The notes: a model not told the origin generated them from the letters alone. DNA of 64,000 bases from an uncultured Coriobacteriaceae bacterium (GCA_902780305.1 CACZFB010000001.1:39281-103280), one strand, 5' to 3'. Positions 21,133-30,394 are shown, numbered from the stretch's first letter. Translations and numbers: made by a program.

Positions 21133-21675
21133 ATGAGACTTGTTATCGCATCCGACATACACGGGGCGGCCGATGCCTGCGCGCGCCTGATGCGCGCCAT
21201 AGAGCGCATCGAGCCGGACCGCGTGGTGTTGCTGGGCGACCTGCTGTATCACGGCCCCCGCAACGACCTGCCCGAAGACTATGCGCCCAAGGAGGTCATT
21301 GCCATGCTCAACGGCATCGCGCGACACATCATCGCCGTGCGCGGCAACTGCGAGGCGGAGGTCGATCAGATGGTGCTCGACTTCCCCTGCATGGCAACCT
21401 ACAACCAGCTACCCGACCCGGCGACGGGCGGCGTGCTCTTCCTCACGCATGGGCACGTGTACGGGCCTGGCCTGCACAACAGCGCGAGCGAGGTACCGCC
21501 ACTTGGTGCCGGCGACACGCTGGTGTACGGTCACACGCACATAAAGGTGCACCAAAGAATTAGCGAAGCATCCGACGCATGGTGCTTCAACCCAGGAAGT
21601 GTGGGCATCCCCAAGGACGGGACGCGCAGCTTTGGCGTCTACGAGGACGGCCGCTTCGAGCATCGGATGCTGTAA
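21133..21675 (+). CDS. yfcE: YfcE-type metallophosphoesterase
   Basis: A 180-residue protein of the MJ0936/YfcE phosphodiesterase family. The metal-binding motifs appear in order: SDIHG (residues 7-11), GDLLYHGPRN, GNCE, LTHGHVYG and YGHTHI. Such enzymes hydrolyse phosphodiesters with Mn or Ni in vitro, and the natural substrate is uncertain. ATG 21133 has GGAGAG upstream. It converges on a lipoprotein gene across the 82-bp palindrome at 21677-21758. Confidence 0.9.
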   Translation: MRLVIASDIHGAADACARLMRAIERIEPDRVVLLGDLLYHGPRNDLPEDYAPKEVIAMLNGIARHIIAVRGNCEAEVDQMVLDFPCMATYNQLPDPATGGVLFLTHGHVYGPGLHNSASEVPPLGAGDTLVYGHTHIKVHQRISEASDAWCFNPGSVGIPKDGTRSFGVYEDGRFEHRML

Positions 21676-21676
21676 C

Positions 21677-21758
21677 GCTCGCCTATCGAAAGGGGTAACC
21701 CCCATTGATTGGTCGCGTACGACCAATCAATGGGGGTTACCCCTTTCGATAGGCGAGC
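21677..21758. terminator. 82-bp perfect family-B palindrome
   Basis: A perfect 39-bp stem begins GCTCGCCTATCGAAAGGGGT and contains, from outside in, a GCCTATCGAAAGGGGTAACCCCC module and an ATTGATTGGTCG module around CGTA. It starts 2 bp after the yfcE stop and ends 15 bp before the opposing lipoprotein stop, so it likely terminates both. Confidence 0.85.
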
Positions 21759-21772
21759 CCGACGGGCAACGC

Positions 21773-22495
21773 CTACTTCGAGGCCTGGTAGATCTCGGCG
21801 TCCTTTTTTTTTTTTAATGATACGGCGACCACCGAGAGCTTGAGGTCGTCGATCTCCTTGGTCGCGAACATATACACCCGCTTGTTGGCGGGCACCACAA
21901 AGCGCGTGTCGCGAGCCGGATGGCCCTCGATCTCGTAGGTGTACACCGTCTTTACGCCGCTCTTGTCACCAATCTTCGCAGCCTTGGGCTCCGAGGTAAC
22001 CTTGAGGTCCTTGTGCTGCTTCTTCATGTAGTCCGTGAACTCCTTGAGGAAGTCCTCGCCGGTCTTGTCCATGTTGTACACGCAAACCAGGACGTACGGG
22101 AACGACTTCTTGGTCGTGTAGACGTAGTACTCGTTGCCCCTGAGCACGCCGGTGGCACCATCGGGCACGGCAATCTTGATGCCCCAGCTCGCCAGGTCGT
22201 CGATGTTGGTGCTCTTGGAACTCGAGGTCTTCTTGCTTGTCTCGCCAGCCGAGTCCGCCTCGGCCGCCGAGCCCGTCTCGCCCGCAGAGCTGGCCTCTGC
22301 CGCAACCGACTCGTCTGCGGCTGCCGTGGTGTCGGAAACCTGGGTCTTGGTGTCCTGGGTCGCATCCTGGGTCGCGGCCTGATCCTCGGTCTTGGTGGCA
22401 TCCTGGGTCGCGGTCTGCGTCGCTCCCGAGCAGGCACCCAAGGTGAGGGGCGCACACAGCGCCAGGGCCAATACCGCAGCAGACAGTCTTTTCAT
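21773..22495 (-). CDS. Secreted lipoprotein with Thr/Ala-rich linker and a 12-A tract
   Basis: A 240-residue lipoprotein. It has a signal peptide with lipobox LGAC (MKRLSAAVLALALCAPLTLG), a long Thr/Gln/Asp and Ala/Glu/Ser linker (to about residue 110), and a compact C-terminal domain (ASWGIKIAVPDGATGVLRGN...). That domain ends VSLKKKKDAEIYQASK. The four Lys codons are a run of twelve A bases (21804-21815), a length at which slippage would change the last ten residues. The family of the C-terminal domain is not recognised, although similar cell-surface lipoproteins are common in Coriobacteriia. GGGGAGGG precedes ATG 22495. Confidence 0.75.
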   Translation of the reverse strand: MKRLSAAVLALALCAPLTLGACSGATQTATQDATKTEDQAATQDATQDTKTQVSDTTAAADESVAAEASSAGETGSAAEADSAGETSKKTSSSKSTNIDDLASWGIKIAVPDGATGVLRGNEYYVYTTKKSFPYVLVCVYNMDKTGEDFLKEFTDYMKKQHKDLKVTSEPKAAKIGDKSGVKTVYTYEIEGHPARDTRFVVPANKRVYMFATKEIDDLKLSVVAVSLKKKKDAEIYQASK

Positions 22496-22654
22496 AGCAA
22501 ACCCTCCCCGCATCTTTACTGAACATTCCATAAGGTAATGGTACGCCATGTGATGCCGCCAGCGCCCCTCTACTAGGCGGATGGCACATCGCCTGTGCTC
22601 ACCAATCAAAGGGGGTTACACTAGGAACAATGCCACATGCAGAAGGAGTACCCC

Positions 22655-24307
22655 ATGAGAAACCCGTTGCGCAGTCTTGTTACCCGCCGGAGCTTCCTGG
22701 CTGGTTCCGCTGGAGCAGGAGCGACCCTTGCCGCCGCCGGATGCGCGAACACCCAGAGCACAACCCCCGCGGCAACGCCGAAGAAGCTTGCCATCATCCA
22801 CACCAACGACACGCATGGTCACGACCTGCTCGATAACGAATCCCTGGGCTTGGCCGCAGCCGCGCAGCTGAGGACCGACTACCAGAACAAGGGCTACGAG
22901 GTGCTGCTTCTGGACGCGGGAGACTTGTTACAGGGCGAGCCGCTCGTCGGGCAGTCCAAGGGCCATGCGGGCATCGACTTCTTTAACCAAGCTGGCTACA
23001 ACGCCGTGGCGGTGGGCAACCACGAGTTCGACTACGGCCAGGACAACCTGCGCCAGTGCGCCGAGGAGGCCAGCTTTCCCCTGCTCTCGGCAAACATCAT
23101 CGTTGCCGAGACGGGCAAGACCCTCATGGAGCCGAATACGGTCCTCACGTTGGAAGACGGGAGGAAGGTGGGCGTGTTTGGGCTCATCACGCCCGAAACC
23201 AAGACAAGCGTGAATACCATCTTTGTAGAGGGAATCACGTTCCTGGCTGGCAGTGAGCTCTACCAATGCGCGCAGGCGCAGGTGGACGAGCTTCGCAAGC
23301 AGGGCTGCGACCTCGTGGTCTGTCTCGCCCACCTAGGCGAGGAGGAGACGCTCGCGCCCAATCGTACATGCGACGTGGTAGAGCATGTCTCGGGCATCGA
23401 TCTTGTAATAGACGGGCACGACCATCAGGAGGAGAACGTTACGCTCCAGGACGCGAGCGGCAACCCAACCCTCGTGGTCGAGACGGGCTGCTTTACCCAT
23501 GCCATTGGCGTCGTCACCTGGGAGGACGGCAAGCTTGCCAGCACGCTGGTACACCACGGCAGCTACGACGGGCAGGACGGCACCGTCGCGGCGGCGGTAC
23601 AAAAGGTGAACGACGAGGTGGAAGCGTCGCTCAGCGCAGTGGTCGCCACGACGGCGTTCGATCTTGACGGCAATCGCGACCCCGGCGTGCGCACCAAAGA
23701 GACCAACTTGGGCGACCTGTTTACCGACGCCCTGCTGTGGGGAGCGCAGGTCAAGGCAAAGCGAACGCCCGACGCCGCCATAACCAACGGAGGGTCCCTT
23801 CGCGCCTCCGTCGAGGCCGGAGACATCACGCTCGAGGACGTCGTTTCGGTGTACTCGTTTATCAACACGCTCTGCACGGTGGAGGTCACCGGTGCGCAGC
23901 TCCTAGAGGTGCTCGAGGCGTCCTGCTCGGCATGCCCGGAGCCGCTGGGCGCATTTCCCCAAGTGGCGGGGCTTGTGTTCTCCATAGACACGTCCGTGCC
24001 GTACCAGAAGGGGGCGAACTATCCCAACTCCGACTACGCCTCGCCAGCCAAGCCCGGCAGCCGCGTAACCATCCAGCAAGTGGGCGATCGTCCCTTTAGC
24101 ACGGATGACACGTACGTAATCGCGTCCACCGACTTTACCTGCAACGGCGGCGACACCTACTACGTGTTTGCCGAGGCCGCAAAGCAGGGGCTGGAGAACA
24201 CGAACGAGCTCATTACCGACGTCTTTGCGGACTTCCTTAGGGACGCCTGCAAGGGCGAGGTGCCCGAGCAGTACCGCACGGCGCAGAACCGCATTACCAT
24301 CGCGTAG
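22655..24307 (+). CDS. Tat-exported 5'-nucleotidase/2',3'-cyclic phosphodiesterase
   Basis: A 550-residue lipoprotein. A Tat signal (TRRSFLAGSAGAG) and an AAGC lipobox start the protein. The metallophosphatase domain follows with HTNDTHG, LDAGDLLQG, GNHEFDYGQ and DGHDHQ. The C-terminal 5_nucleotid_C domain begins near residue 340 (TNLGDLFTDALLWGA) and contains NGGSLRASVEAGDIT. It dephosphorylates extracellular nucleotides so that nucleosides can be taken up. ATG 22655 with AAGGAG upstream is chosen over the in-frame ATG at 22637. The gene stands alone between two opposing lipoprotein genes. Confidence 0.9.
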   Translation: MRNPLRSLVTRRSFLAGSAGAGATLAAAGCANTQSTTPAATPKKLAIIHTNDTHGHDLLDNESLGLAAAAQLRTDYQNKGYEVLLLDAGDLLQGEPLVGQSKGHAGIDFFNQAGYNAVAVGNHEFDYGQDNLRQCAEEASFPLLSANIIVAETGKTLMEPNTVLTLEDGRKVGVFGLITPETKTSVNTIFVEGITFLAGSELYQCAQAQVDELRKQGCDLVVCLAHLGEEETLAPNRTCDVVEHVSGIDLVIDGHDHQEENVTLQDASGNPTLVVETGCFTHAIGVVTWEDGKLASTLVHHGSYDGQDGTVAAAVQKVNDEVEASLSAVVATTAFDLDGNRDPGVRTKETNLGDLFTDALLWGAQVKAKRTPDAAITNGGSLRASVEAGDITLEDVVSVYSFINTLCTVEVTGAQLLEVLEASCSACPEPLGAFPQVAGLVFSIDTSVPYQKGANYPNSDYASPAKPGSRVTIQQVGDRPFSTDDTYVIASTDFTCNGGDTYYVFAEAAKQGLENTNELITDVFADFLRDACKGEVPEQYRTAQNRITIA

Positions 24308-24336
24308 GCCGAACAACAGGTTGGCCTTGCATATGC

Positions 24337-24411
24337 CCGCCTGTTAACGGGGCGACCCTCACCGACATGCCGCTTGCGACAATCAGTGGGGGTCGCCCCT
24401 GTAACAGGCGG
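24337..24411. terminator. Family-B palindrome between convergent genes
   Basis: CCGCCTGTTAACGGGGCGACCC pairs imperfectly with GGGTCGCCCCTGTAACAGGCGG around a loop containing GCCGCTTGCGACAATCAG. It lies between the nucleotidase stop and the opposing lipoprotein stop. Confidence 0.75.
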
Positions 24412-24435
24412 ACAACGATCAGCGACGAGCGTGAC

Positions 24436-25014
24436 TTACGCGATCTGGAACGACTTAGTGGCTAGCTTGGTATTGTCCCACGAGAAGAGCTCGCCCACCT
24501 CGACCTCCACGTCGCTCGTCGTGTCCTGGAGCTCGTAGGCACTGGTTACCTCAATCGAGCTACCAGCGCGCACCTTGGTCATGGAGTTTCCGCCACCGTC
24601 GGTGTCGGCAAAGGCCGTCTCGCACTGCACGCCGTTTTGGTATACCTCCGCATGCAGCGCCGTCATAAAGGACGTGGGCTCATCGTCTGAGACGTTCGTA
24701 AAGGTGTAGGTAACGAACACACACGGGTTATGGCTGTAGTCCTCCCCCACCTTTGCGCTGTCTATGGTAACGGCATACTTCGACTCGGCCTTGGGCTCCT
24801 CCTTCTTTTCGGCCTTTTCGGCCTGCTCGGCCTTGGCGGGCTCCTCCTTGGTCTTGGAGGACTCCGACTGCTCCTCCGTCTTTTGCTCCGTCTGTGCGGA
24901 CGAGTCGCTTGAGGAGCTCTTCCTCTTGGACGAGCTACATCCCGCGACGCACACGACCAGCGCAAACGCGACGAGCACGCTTATGGCCGCCGCAACCCTC
25001 TTCCCCATCCTCAT
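24436..25014 (-). CDS. DUF5067-type lipoprotein
   Basis: A 192-residue lipoprotein. It has a signal peptide with lipobox VAGC, a low-complexity Ser/Lys/Glu linker (to about residue 80), and a beta-rich domain. That domain contains NPCVFVTYTFTNVSDDEPTSF and AELQDTTSDVEVEVG-like YELQDTTSDVEVEV. This is the pattern of DUF5067, a Firmicutes/Coriobacteriia surface domain of unknown role. GGAGG lies 12 bases before ATG 25014. It is transcribed in the same direction as the kinase gene but separated by 155 bp. Confidence 0.75.
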   Translation of the reverse strand: MRMGKRVAAAISVLVAFALVVCVAGCSSSKRKSSSSDSSAQTEQKTEEQSESSKTKEEPAKAEQAEKAEKKEEPKAESKYAVTIDSAKVGEDYSHNPCVFVTYTFTNVSDDEPTSFMTALHAEVYQNGVQCETAFADTDGGGNSMTKVRAGSSIEVTSAYELQDTTSDVEVEVGELFSWDNTKLATKSFQIA

Positions 25015-25168
25015 GGCACAACCTCCAGGCATCGAAACCATACCGACACGCTCGATGCTACCGGGGACGCGGCGCGGTTTCCTCAGCTGCCAGCTGAATT
25101 TTGCGTGGGCTATCCCCTGCTCCTAAGCATTGGTCACATGTGTTGGAGATGAGACTCGGCGGACGCCA

Positions 25169-26554
25169 CTACCTCAGGCGGACAATGGTGGCTCCCAAAA
25201 ATCCCAAGGTGAGTATGCCACCCAAGGTGGCCACGAGCACGACGAGGAGTCGCAGGACGAGCGTTCGCACCGGGCGCTTCTCGGTGGCAAAGTACAAAAG
25301 CTCCCAGGCAAACCAGATGTGCCCGACGAACAGCGCCACCCCACCAAAGGCGCCAATAAACATTTGTTCGGTCTTTGGCACGATCCATGACTGCACGATC
25401 GCATAGCCGAGGAGCAGCAACCAAGCAAGGGAAACGCCCAGGAAGGCGATCGTAAACGTGCGCAACGCAGAGCGCGGCTGGGCGAACAGCGCCTTGAGGC
25501 GGTCTGGCCAGGTGTTACCGATTTCCTGCTCTGGTTCGGCTGGCTGGGACCCGGCCGGCCGGTCGTCCGATCTGCGGCGGCCCGATCCGGGCACCGGCGG
25601 GGTGTGCGTGGTCGACGATGCGCCTTGCGGGCGCGGGGCCTTGCGCGGCTGCTCCGGGCGCGGGGCCTGGCGTGGCTGCGCCGTCGTGCCCGTCGCGGCC
25701 ACCGTGCCCGTCGCGGCCACCGTGCCTGGAAGGGCAGGCTCCCTGCGCCCGCCATCGGCACCGCCCAAGGTGCGCTCCGCCGCCGCCAGCGCCTCTCCCA
25801 TTTGCAGCGCGCTCTGATACCGCGCGCTCGGCTCGAACGCGCACGCCTTCGCAACGATGTCACGCAGCGGACCCGGCAGCTCATGCTCGTCGAACTCCGC
25901 AAGGTCAATCGCCGCCTGGTCGCACACGTGCCCGACTGCCAGGCACAGCAGCAGCCGGCCCACGGCGTACAGGTCCGACCTCGCGTCGGTCTGGGCGAAA
26001 CCGTACTGCTCGGGCGCCGAGAATCCCGGCGTCCCCAGGGGTTTGGTATCGTGCGTGGCTGCCTCGTTCGTTACGCGGGCGACGCCCAGGTCGATGAGGC
26101 ACGTGCGCGACCGCATGCTGTCTCCCAGCACGTCGGGTCGCACCACCACGTTGCCTGGGGATACGTCCCTGTGAATCACGCCGCGATCGTGCAGAATCGT
26201 CAGGGCGTCGCACACGCCACCCGCCACGGCCGCCGCCTCGTAGGGCGCAAGCCTAAACTGCCGATCCAGCATCTGCGCGACCGTCGTGCCCATGACGTAG
26301 CGGCACACCACCACTAGCACGTCGGGCAGCTGATACACGCATGCGACCTGCGGCACATGGGCATCGTGGACGCCCATGAGCCGCTCCCAGGCATCGCGGT
26401 TGGCGAGCTCGAGGGGTATGCGCTTGCGCACGTACAGCTGCCCGGCAGCGTCGGCGACGAGCTCGGTCGCCCCCACGCGATGCTCGACGAGCACCCGCAC
26501 GACCTTAAACGAGTCGTCCAGCTCAAGCGCTCGTATAACCTCGTCGTCCGTCAT
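25169..26554 (-). CDS. Membrane Ser/Thr protein kinase
   Basis: A 461-residue protein. The kinase domain (about 1-270) has Lys in YVRKRI, the catalytic loop HRDVSPGN near residue 127, the metal loop DLG in LIDLGVAR, and APE in FSAPEQYG. A disordered Pro/Ala/Thr linker with two 18-bp GTVAAT-coding repeats follows. Three hydrophobic helices then run from residue 365 to the C-terminus, so the kinase is cytoplasmic and the tail is in the membrane, unlike PASTA kinases. Its ATG overlaps the TGA of the HTH gene (ATGA), indicating coupled translation. The HTH protein is a natural candidate substrate. Confidence 0.85.
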   Translation of the reverse strand: MTDDEVIRALELDDSFKVVRVLVEHRVGATELVADAAGQLYVRKRIPLELANRDAWERLMGVHDAHVPQVACVYQLPDVLVVVCRYVMGTTVAQMLDRQFRLAPYEAAAVAGGVCDALTILHDRGVIHRDVSPGNVVVRPDVLGDSMRSRTCLIDLGVARVTNEAATHDTKPLGTPGFSAPEQYGFAQTDARSDLYAVGRLLLCLAVGHVCDQAAIDLAEFDEHELPGPLRDIVAKACAFEPSARYQSALQMGEALAAAERTLGGADGGRREPALPGTVAATGTVAATGTTAQPRQAPRPEQPRKAPRPQGASSTTHTPPVPGSGRRRSDDRPAGSQPAEPEQEIGNTWPDRLKALFAQPRSALRTFTIAFLGVSLAWLLLLGYAIVQSWIVPKTEQMFIGAFGGVALFVGHIWFAWELLYFATEKRPVRTLVLRLLVVLVATLGGILTLGFLGATIVRLR

Positions 26555-26994
26555 GACGCCCTGTCGCCTTCCGCGACGAGCGTGGGCTCGCCCAACCGAT
26601 ACAGCTCGTCGTCGCACTGTGCCCGCGTCATGCCATGGTCCACGCAGTGGATGATGATCGCGTCACGACGCACCTTGCACCACAGCTCCGAGACGCCCGC
26701 GAGCCGCAGCAGGCGCTGTGTCTCGACCAGCGAGCACCCAAGGCCAAACGCCAGCATAATCGTGTGGTCCCGCCCGATGCCGCGCTCGCCTTGGAACACC
26801 TGATAGGCAAAGGTCGCGTTGAGTCCCGACGCGCGAATGACCGCCGCACGCGTAAGGCCCCGGTCTTCAAGGAGCTCATGCGCATAGTCGGCCAGCGTGC
26901 GGTCGGGCAGGGTCACGTTGTCGAGGTAGGCCTCGGGTGTGGCGCTGGCAAGCAGCTTCTCGAGCAGCTCGTCGGTGAGGGTCTCCTGCTTCAT
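26551..26994 (-). CDS. HTH (XRE-like) protein paired with the kinase
   Basis: A 147-residue cytoplasmic protein. The central region DYAHELLEDRGLTRAAVIRASGLNATFAYQVFQGERGIGRD reads as a helix-turn-helix of the Cro/C1 type. The rest is helical, with VETQRLLRLAGVSELW. It ends with TGA overlapping the start of the kinase gene. HTH plus kinase pairs of this kind recur in Coriobacteriia and low-GC anaerobes, but their role is not known to me. It begins 15 bp after iorB, so the whole iorA-iorB-HTH-kinase run could be one transcript. Confidence 0.75.
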   Translation of the reverse strand: MKQETLTDELLEKLLASATPEAYLDNVTLPDRTLADYAHELLEDRGLTRAAVIRASGLNATFAYQVFQGERGIGRDHTIMLAFGLGCSLVETQRLLRLAGVSELWCKVRRDAIIIHCVDHGMTRAQCDDELYRLGEPTLVAEGDRAS

Positions 26995-27008
26995 GTGAGA
27001 GGCCCGCC

Positions 27009-27644
27009 CTACGCGAGGACGGCGGCGCGCCCACGCGCGAACGCCTGCAGGTTCGCGTCGATGGTGCGTGGCGGCACGCGACGACGGATGGCATCCTCCC
27101 ACGCGGCCTCGCCAAAGGGCAGGGCGGTGGAGAGGGCGCCCACGAGCACCACGTTGGTGGAGCGCGGGCTGCCAACCTCGCGTGCGATGGCACCGGCATC
27201 GATTACGTGGGCACCTATCTGCGCCAGGCGCTCGTCGGTGCCCTCGGGCATCTGACACGTGCCGATGTTTACGGGCACGGGTGTTATGAGCTCGTCGTTA
27301 ACGAAGAGGCTTCCGCCCTCGCGCACGTACTGCTGGGCGCGCAAGGCTTCGATTGCCTCGAACGCCACCACGATGTCGGCGCAGCCGGCGTCGGCAATCA
27401 TGCTCTGGACCTTCTCGCCCACGCGCACCACGGTGGAGACGGAGCCACCACGCTGGCTCATGCCGTGAATCTCCGAGACCTTTACGTCGAGGCCGGCGTT
27501 AGCCGCGACCATGGCGAGGAGCTGGCCGGCCAGAATCGTTCCCTGACCGCCAACGCCCACCAGAAGAATCGTCTTGGTTCCATCGAGGACCACGCGCTCG
27601 CCCGTCTGGGCGACGCCGTAGTTGGTTGAGGTATCGTGCGGCAT
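27009..27644 (-). CDS. iorB: Indolepyruvate ferredoxin oxidoreductase, beta subunit
   Basis: A 211-residue protein of the gamma/2-oxoacid-ferredoxin-oxidoreductase fold. It starts with a glycine-rich segment (LLVGVGGQGTILAGQLL) and has the family stretch SEIHGMSQRGGSVSTVVR. Together with IorA it oxidises aryl pyruvates from aromatic amino acids to aryl-acetyl-CoA while reducing ferredoxin. ATG 27644 follows AAGGAGG and lies one base past the iorA stop. Confidence 0.93.
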   Translation of the reverse strand: MPHDTSTNYGVAQTGERVVLDGTKTILLVGVGGQGTILAGQLLAMVAANAGLDVKVSEIHGMSQRGGSVSTVVRVGEKVQSMIADAGCADIVVAFEAIEALRAQQYVREGGSLFVNDELITPVPVNIGTCQMPEGTDERLAQIGAHVIDAGAIAREVGSPRSTNVVLVGALSTALPFGEAAWEDAIRRRVPPRTIDANLQAFARGRAAVLA

Positions 27645-27645
27645 G

Positions 27646-29418
27646 CTAGGCCTCCTTCGAGATGCAGCCAAACGGACAGGCCTGGGCGCATTGCCCGCAG
27701 CCGATGCACTGGTTGGGATCGATCACGGCGTACCCCGTCTGGTCCTTGCCCAACGCCGGGCACCCAATCTGGATGCAGGTCCCGCACCGACGGCAGTCGG
27801 TAATCGTGGGCATGGGCTTGCGCGAGCGATCGAGCAGGCGGCACGGCGCCTTAAAGATGATGACCGACAACTTGTCGGTGGCACGGGTGGCCTTTCGCAG
27901 CGCGGCGCGGATGGCCATCATGTCCTGCGCGTCAACCTGCTCCACCTCGTCCACGCCGATGGCCTGGCACAGCGCCACCAGGTCGAGCTGCTTGCCGGCC
28001 GGCACGTCGAGCGGGTTGACGCGGGCGGCCTGCTCGGTCAGCGTGACGCCATTTACGGGATTGCCCTGTGTGCCCGTCATGGCCGTGGTGCGGTTGTCCA
28101 GGATGCACAGCGTTCCCTTGCCGCCGTTGTACACGGTACCCAGAAGGCTCGTGATGCCCGAGTGGGCAAACGTCGAGTCGCCGATGACGCCCACCACGGG
28201 ACGCCCGCTGCGCTCGGCGACGCCGGCGAGCTCCATGCCATGTGCCATCGAGAGAGACGCGCCCATGTCGATGACCGAGTCCACGGAGCGGTACGGCGCC
28301 ACGGCGCCCAGCGTGTAGCAACCGATGTCACCCGTAACGATGGCCTTGAGCCTACGCAGCTCGCAGTACACCAGGCGGTGCGGGCAGCCCGCGCAGAATG
28401 CGGGGGGACGCGGAGGCAGGCCCTCGGCAGGATCGAGGTGCGTCGGCTCTGCAACGCCAAACGCGGCGCGGATGTGGGCGGGGGTCACCTCGCCCGAGCG
28501 CGGCAGGCTTCCCGCGGGAGGCTCGCTCACCTCCACGCCCAGAGCGCGCACGCGCGTCTGGAAGTAGGTGCAGGCCTCCTCCACCACGTACAGCTTGTCC
28601 ACCTGGGCGGCGAAGTCGCGAATCTTGTGCGGCGGCAGCGGCCACGTGACGCCCAGCTTGAGCACCGAGGCTTCGGGCAGCGCCTCGCGCACGTGCGTGT
28701 ACAGCGCACCTGCCACGATGACGCCCACCGAGCGGTCGCGAAGCTCGGTGCGGTTGAGGTCGCACTCCTCCGCCCACGCCACGAGCGCGTCCTCGCGGTC
28801 GTTTGCCACCAGCGTGCGGCGCACGGCGTTGGCCGGCATCATCACGTACTTCTCGGGGTGCGACTCGTATTCCAGGGGCAGCGGGACCGCGCGCTCGCCA
28901 GCGACGTCCACCATGGTGCGCGTGTGCGCGATGCGCATGGTCTCGTGCAGCATCACGAGCGTGTCGAACTTCTCGGAAACGTCGAAGGCACGCTGCGCGA
29001 ACTCGTAGGCCTCCTGCGAGTCGGCGGGATCCAGGCACGGCACGCGCCCGAACGCGGCGTAATGGCGGCTGTCCTGCTCGTTTTGCGAGCTGTAGCAGGA
29101 GGGGTCGTCGGCCGCGAGCAGCACCAGACCGGCGCCCACGCCGGTGTTCGCCGCGCTCATAAAGGGGTCGGCGGCCACGTTGACGCCCACGTGCTTCATG
29201 GTGACGAGCGTGCGCACGCCGCCCATCGAAGCACCCAGGCCCACCTCGAGTGCGACCTTCTCGTTGGGCGCCCACTCGCAATACACGTCGGGCTTGGTCA
29301 CCAGGTTCTCCAAGGTCTCGGTTGAGGGCGTGCCCGGATAGGCCGCGCCAACGGCGACGCCGGCCTCCCATGCGCCCTGCGCTATGGCCTCGTTGCCGCT
29401 TAAGAGCTGTTTGCTCAC
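27646..29418 (-). CDS. iorA: Indolepyruvate ferredoxin oxidoreductase, alpha subunit
   Basis: A 590-residue subunit. The N-terminal pyrimidine-type domain starts GNEAIAQGAWEAGVAVGAAYPGTP. The thiamine diphosphate domain contains GDIGCYTLG and the metal-binding GDSTFAHSG. Two ferredoxin-type clusters close the protein (CRRCGTCIQIGCPALG and CIGCGQCAQACPFGC), plus PPAFCAGCPHR upstream. It carries out the decarboxylation half of aryl-pyruvate oxidation, an oxygen-sensitive reaction of anaerobes. The GTG start at 29418 is chosen because AAGGGAGG is six bases away. Confidence 0.95.
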   Translation of the reverse strand: MSKQLLSGNEAIAQGAWEAGVAVGAAYPGTPSTETLENLVTKPDVYCEWAPNEKVALEVGLGASMGGVRTLVTMKHVGVNVAADPFMSAANTGVGAGLVLLAADDPSCYSSQNEQDSRHYAAFGRVPCLDPADSQEAYEFAQRAFDVSEKFDTLVMLHETMRIAHTRTMVDVAGERAVPLPLEYESHPEKYVMMPANAVRRTLVANDREDALVAWAEECDLNRTELRDRSVGVIVAGALYTHVREALPEASVLKLGVTWPLPPHKIRDFAAQVDKLYVVEEACTYFQTRVRALGVEVSEPPAGSLPRSGEVTPAHIRAAFGVAEPTHLDPAEGLPPRPPAFCAGCPHRLVYCELRRLKAIVTGDIGCYTLGAVAPYRSVDSVIDMGASLSMAHGMELAGVAERSGRPVVGVIGDSTFAHSGITSLLGTVYNGGKGTLCILDNRTTAMTGTQGNPVNGVTLTEQAARVNPLDVPAGKQLDLVALCQAIGVDEVEQVDAQDMMAIRAALRKATRATDKLSVIIFKAPCRLLDRSRKPMPTITDCRRCGTCIQIGCPALGKDQTGYAVIDPNQCIGCGQCAQACPFGCISKEA

Positions 29419-29495
29419 AATACCTCCCTTCGTGCGTGGCACCCTCTACCAGCACCACGCAACATACGCATTGTTGGTATGATACGCGACTCGCG

Positions 29496-30290
29496 CTAGA
29501 TAAGGCCGAAATGCTCAAAAGCGCAATACAGACCGTCCTCGTCGATGGGTTTGGTCACGAAGTCGGCTACGGCTTTTGCCTCGTCGGTTCCGTTGCCCAT
29601 GCACACCGAAACGTCCGCCATGCGCAGCATGGGAAGGTCGTTGCCCGAGTCGCCCAGCGCCATGGTTTGGTAGGCCACGCCGTCAATCTCCTGCAGTGCC
29701 GAGCGCACCGTGTTGAGCGCCGTGGCCTTGGAGATGTGCCGGTTGGTGAACTCCGTCGCATCGCCCATCGTGGTGGGAACGTAGCCTTCCGGCACGCCGG
29801 CCTTTACCTCCTCCGGCACGCCGCCTTCCACAAAGAGCGAGTACTTATATATTTGCGCGTGGTCGGCTTCGGTCATGCACGAGGTGTCGGGGTGGTCGAT
29901 AAAGGGGTCGTTCGCCTTGGCCATGAGCTCGCGCAGATACCGGAGGTACGTCTGGTCGTAGGCGCGCACAAAGCAGCGATCGCCTCCCTCGGCGATGAGG
30001 ATGCCCTGCCCGACGTCGAGCGCCGCCATCATGGCGTGCGACATGTCGACCCCCAGCGGCTCGTCCACGAGCTTCCTGGTGCCAAAGAAGACCTCGGCAC
30101 CCGCCGCATAGCAACGCCCGTCCAGTCCGTAACGCAGCAGCTCGCGGCACTCGCCTCGCGAACGGCCCGTGTTCGAGAATACCCGGTGCCCACGCGCCTG
30201 GGCCTTGCGGATGGCCTCGAGCGCCGAGTCCGGCACGCCCTCCTCGGTCCAAAAGGTGTTGTCCAGGTCCAAGAATACGACGGTGGGCAT
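29496..30290 (-). CDS. HAD-superfamily (Cof-type) phosphatase
   Basis: A 264-residue HAD hydrolase with nucleophile motif DLDNTFW (Asp8/Asp10), motif II SNTGRS, and the C-terminal metal motif GDSGNDLPML. The large insertion between motifs II and III is the Cof/type IIB cap, so it acts on small phosphorylated metabolites such as sugar phosphates or cofactors. AGAGGAG precedes ATG 30290. It is transcribed with the same polarity as the upstream small membrane protein but lies beyond a strong terminator. Confidence 0.9.
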   Translation of the reverse strand: MPTVVFLDLDNTFWTEEGVPDSALEAIRKAQARGHRVFSNTGRSRGECRELLRYGLDGRCYAAGAEVFFGTRKLVDEPLGVDMSHAMMAALDVGQGILIAEGGDRCFVRAYDQTYLRYLRELMAKANDPFIDHPDTSCMTEADHAQIYKYSLFVEGGVPEEVKAGVPEGYVPTTMGDATEFTNRHISKATALNTVRSALQEIDGVAYQTMALGDSGNDLPMLRMADVSVCMGNGTDEAKAVADFVTKPIDEDGLYCAFEHFGLI

Positions 30291-30394
30291 AGGTGCGCTC
30301 CTCTCTGCATGCTTGGCATTACTATGCGCCATCGCGCGCCCGGCCCGCCGCACGGAATCCGGCATTCTTGGGATATACAGAGTTGCGCGCTTCG

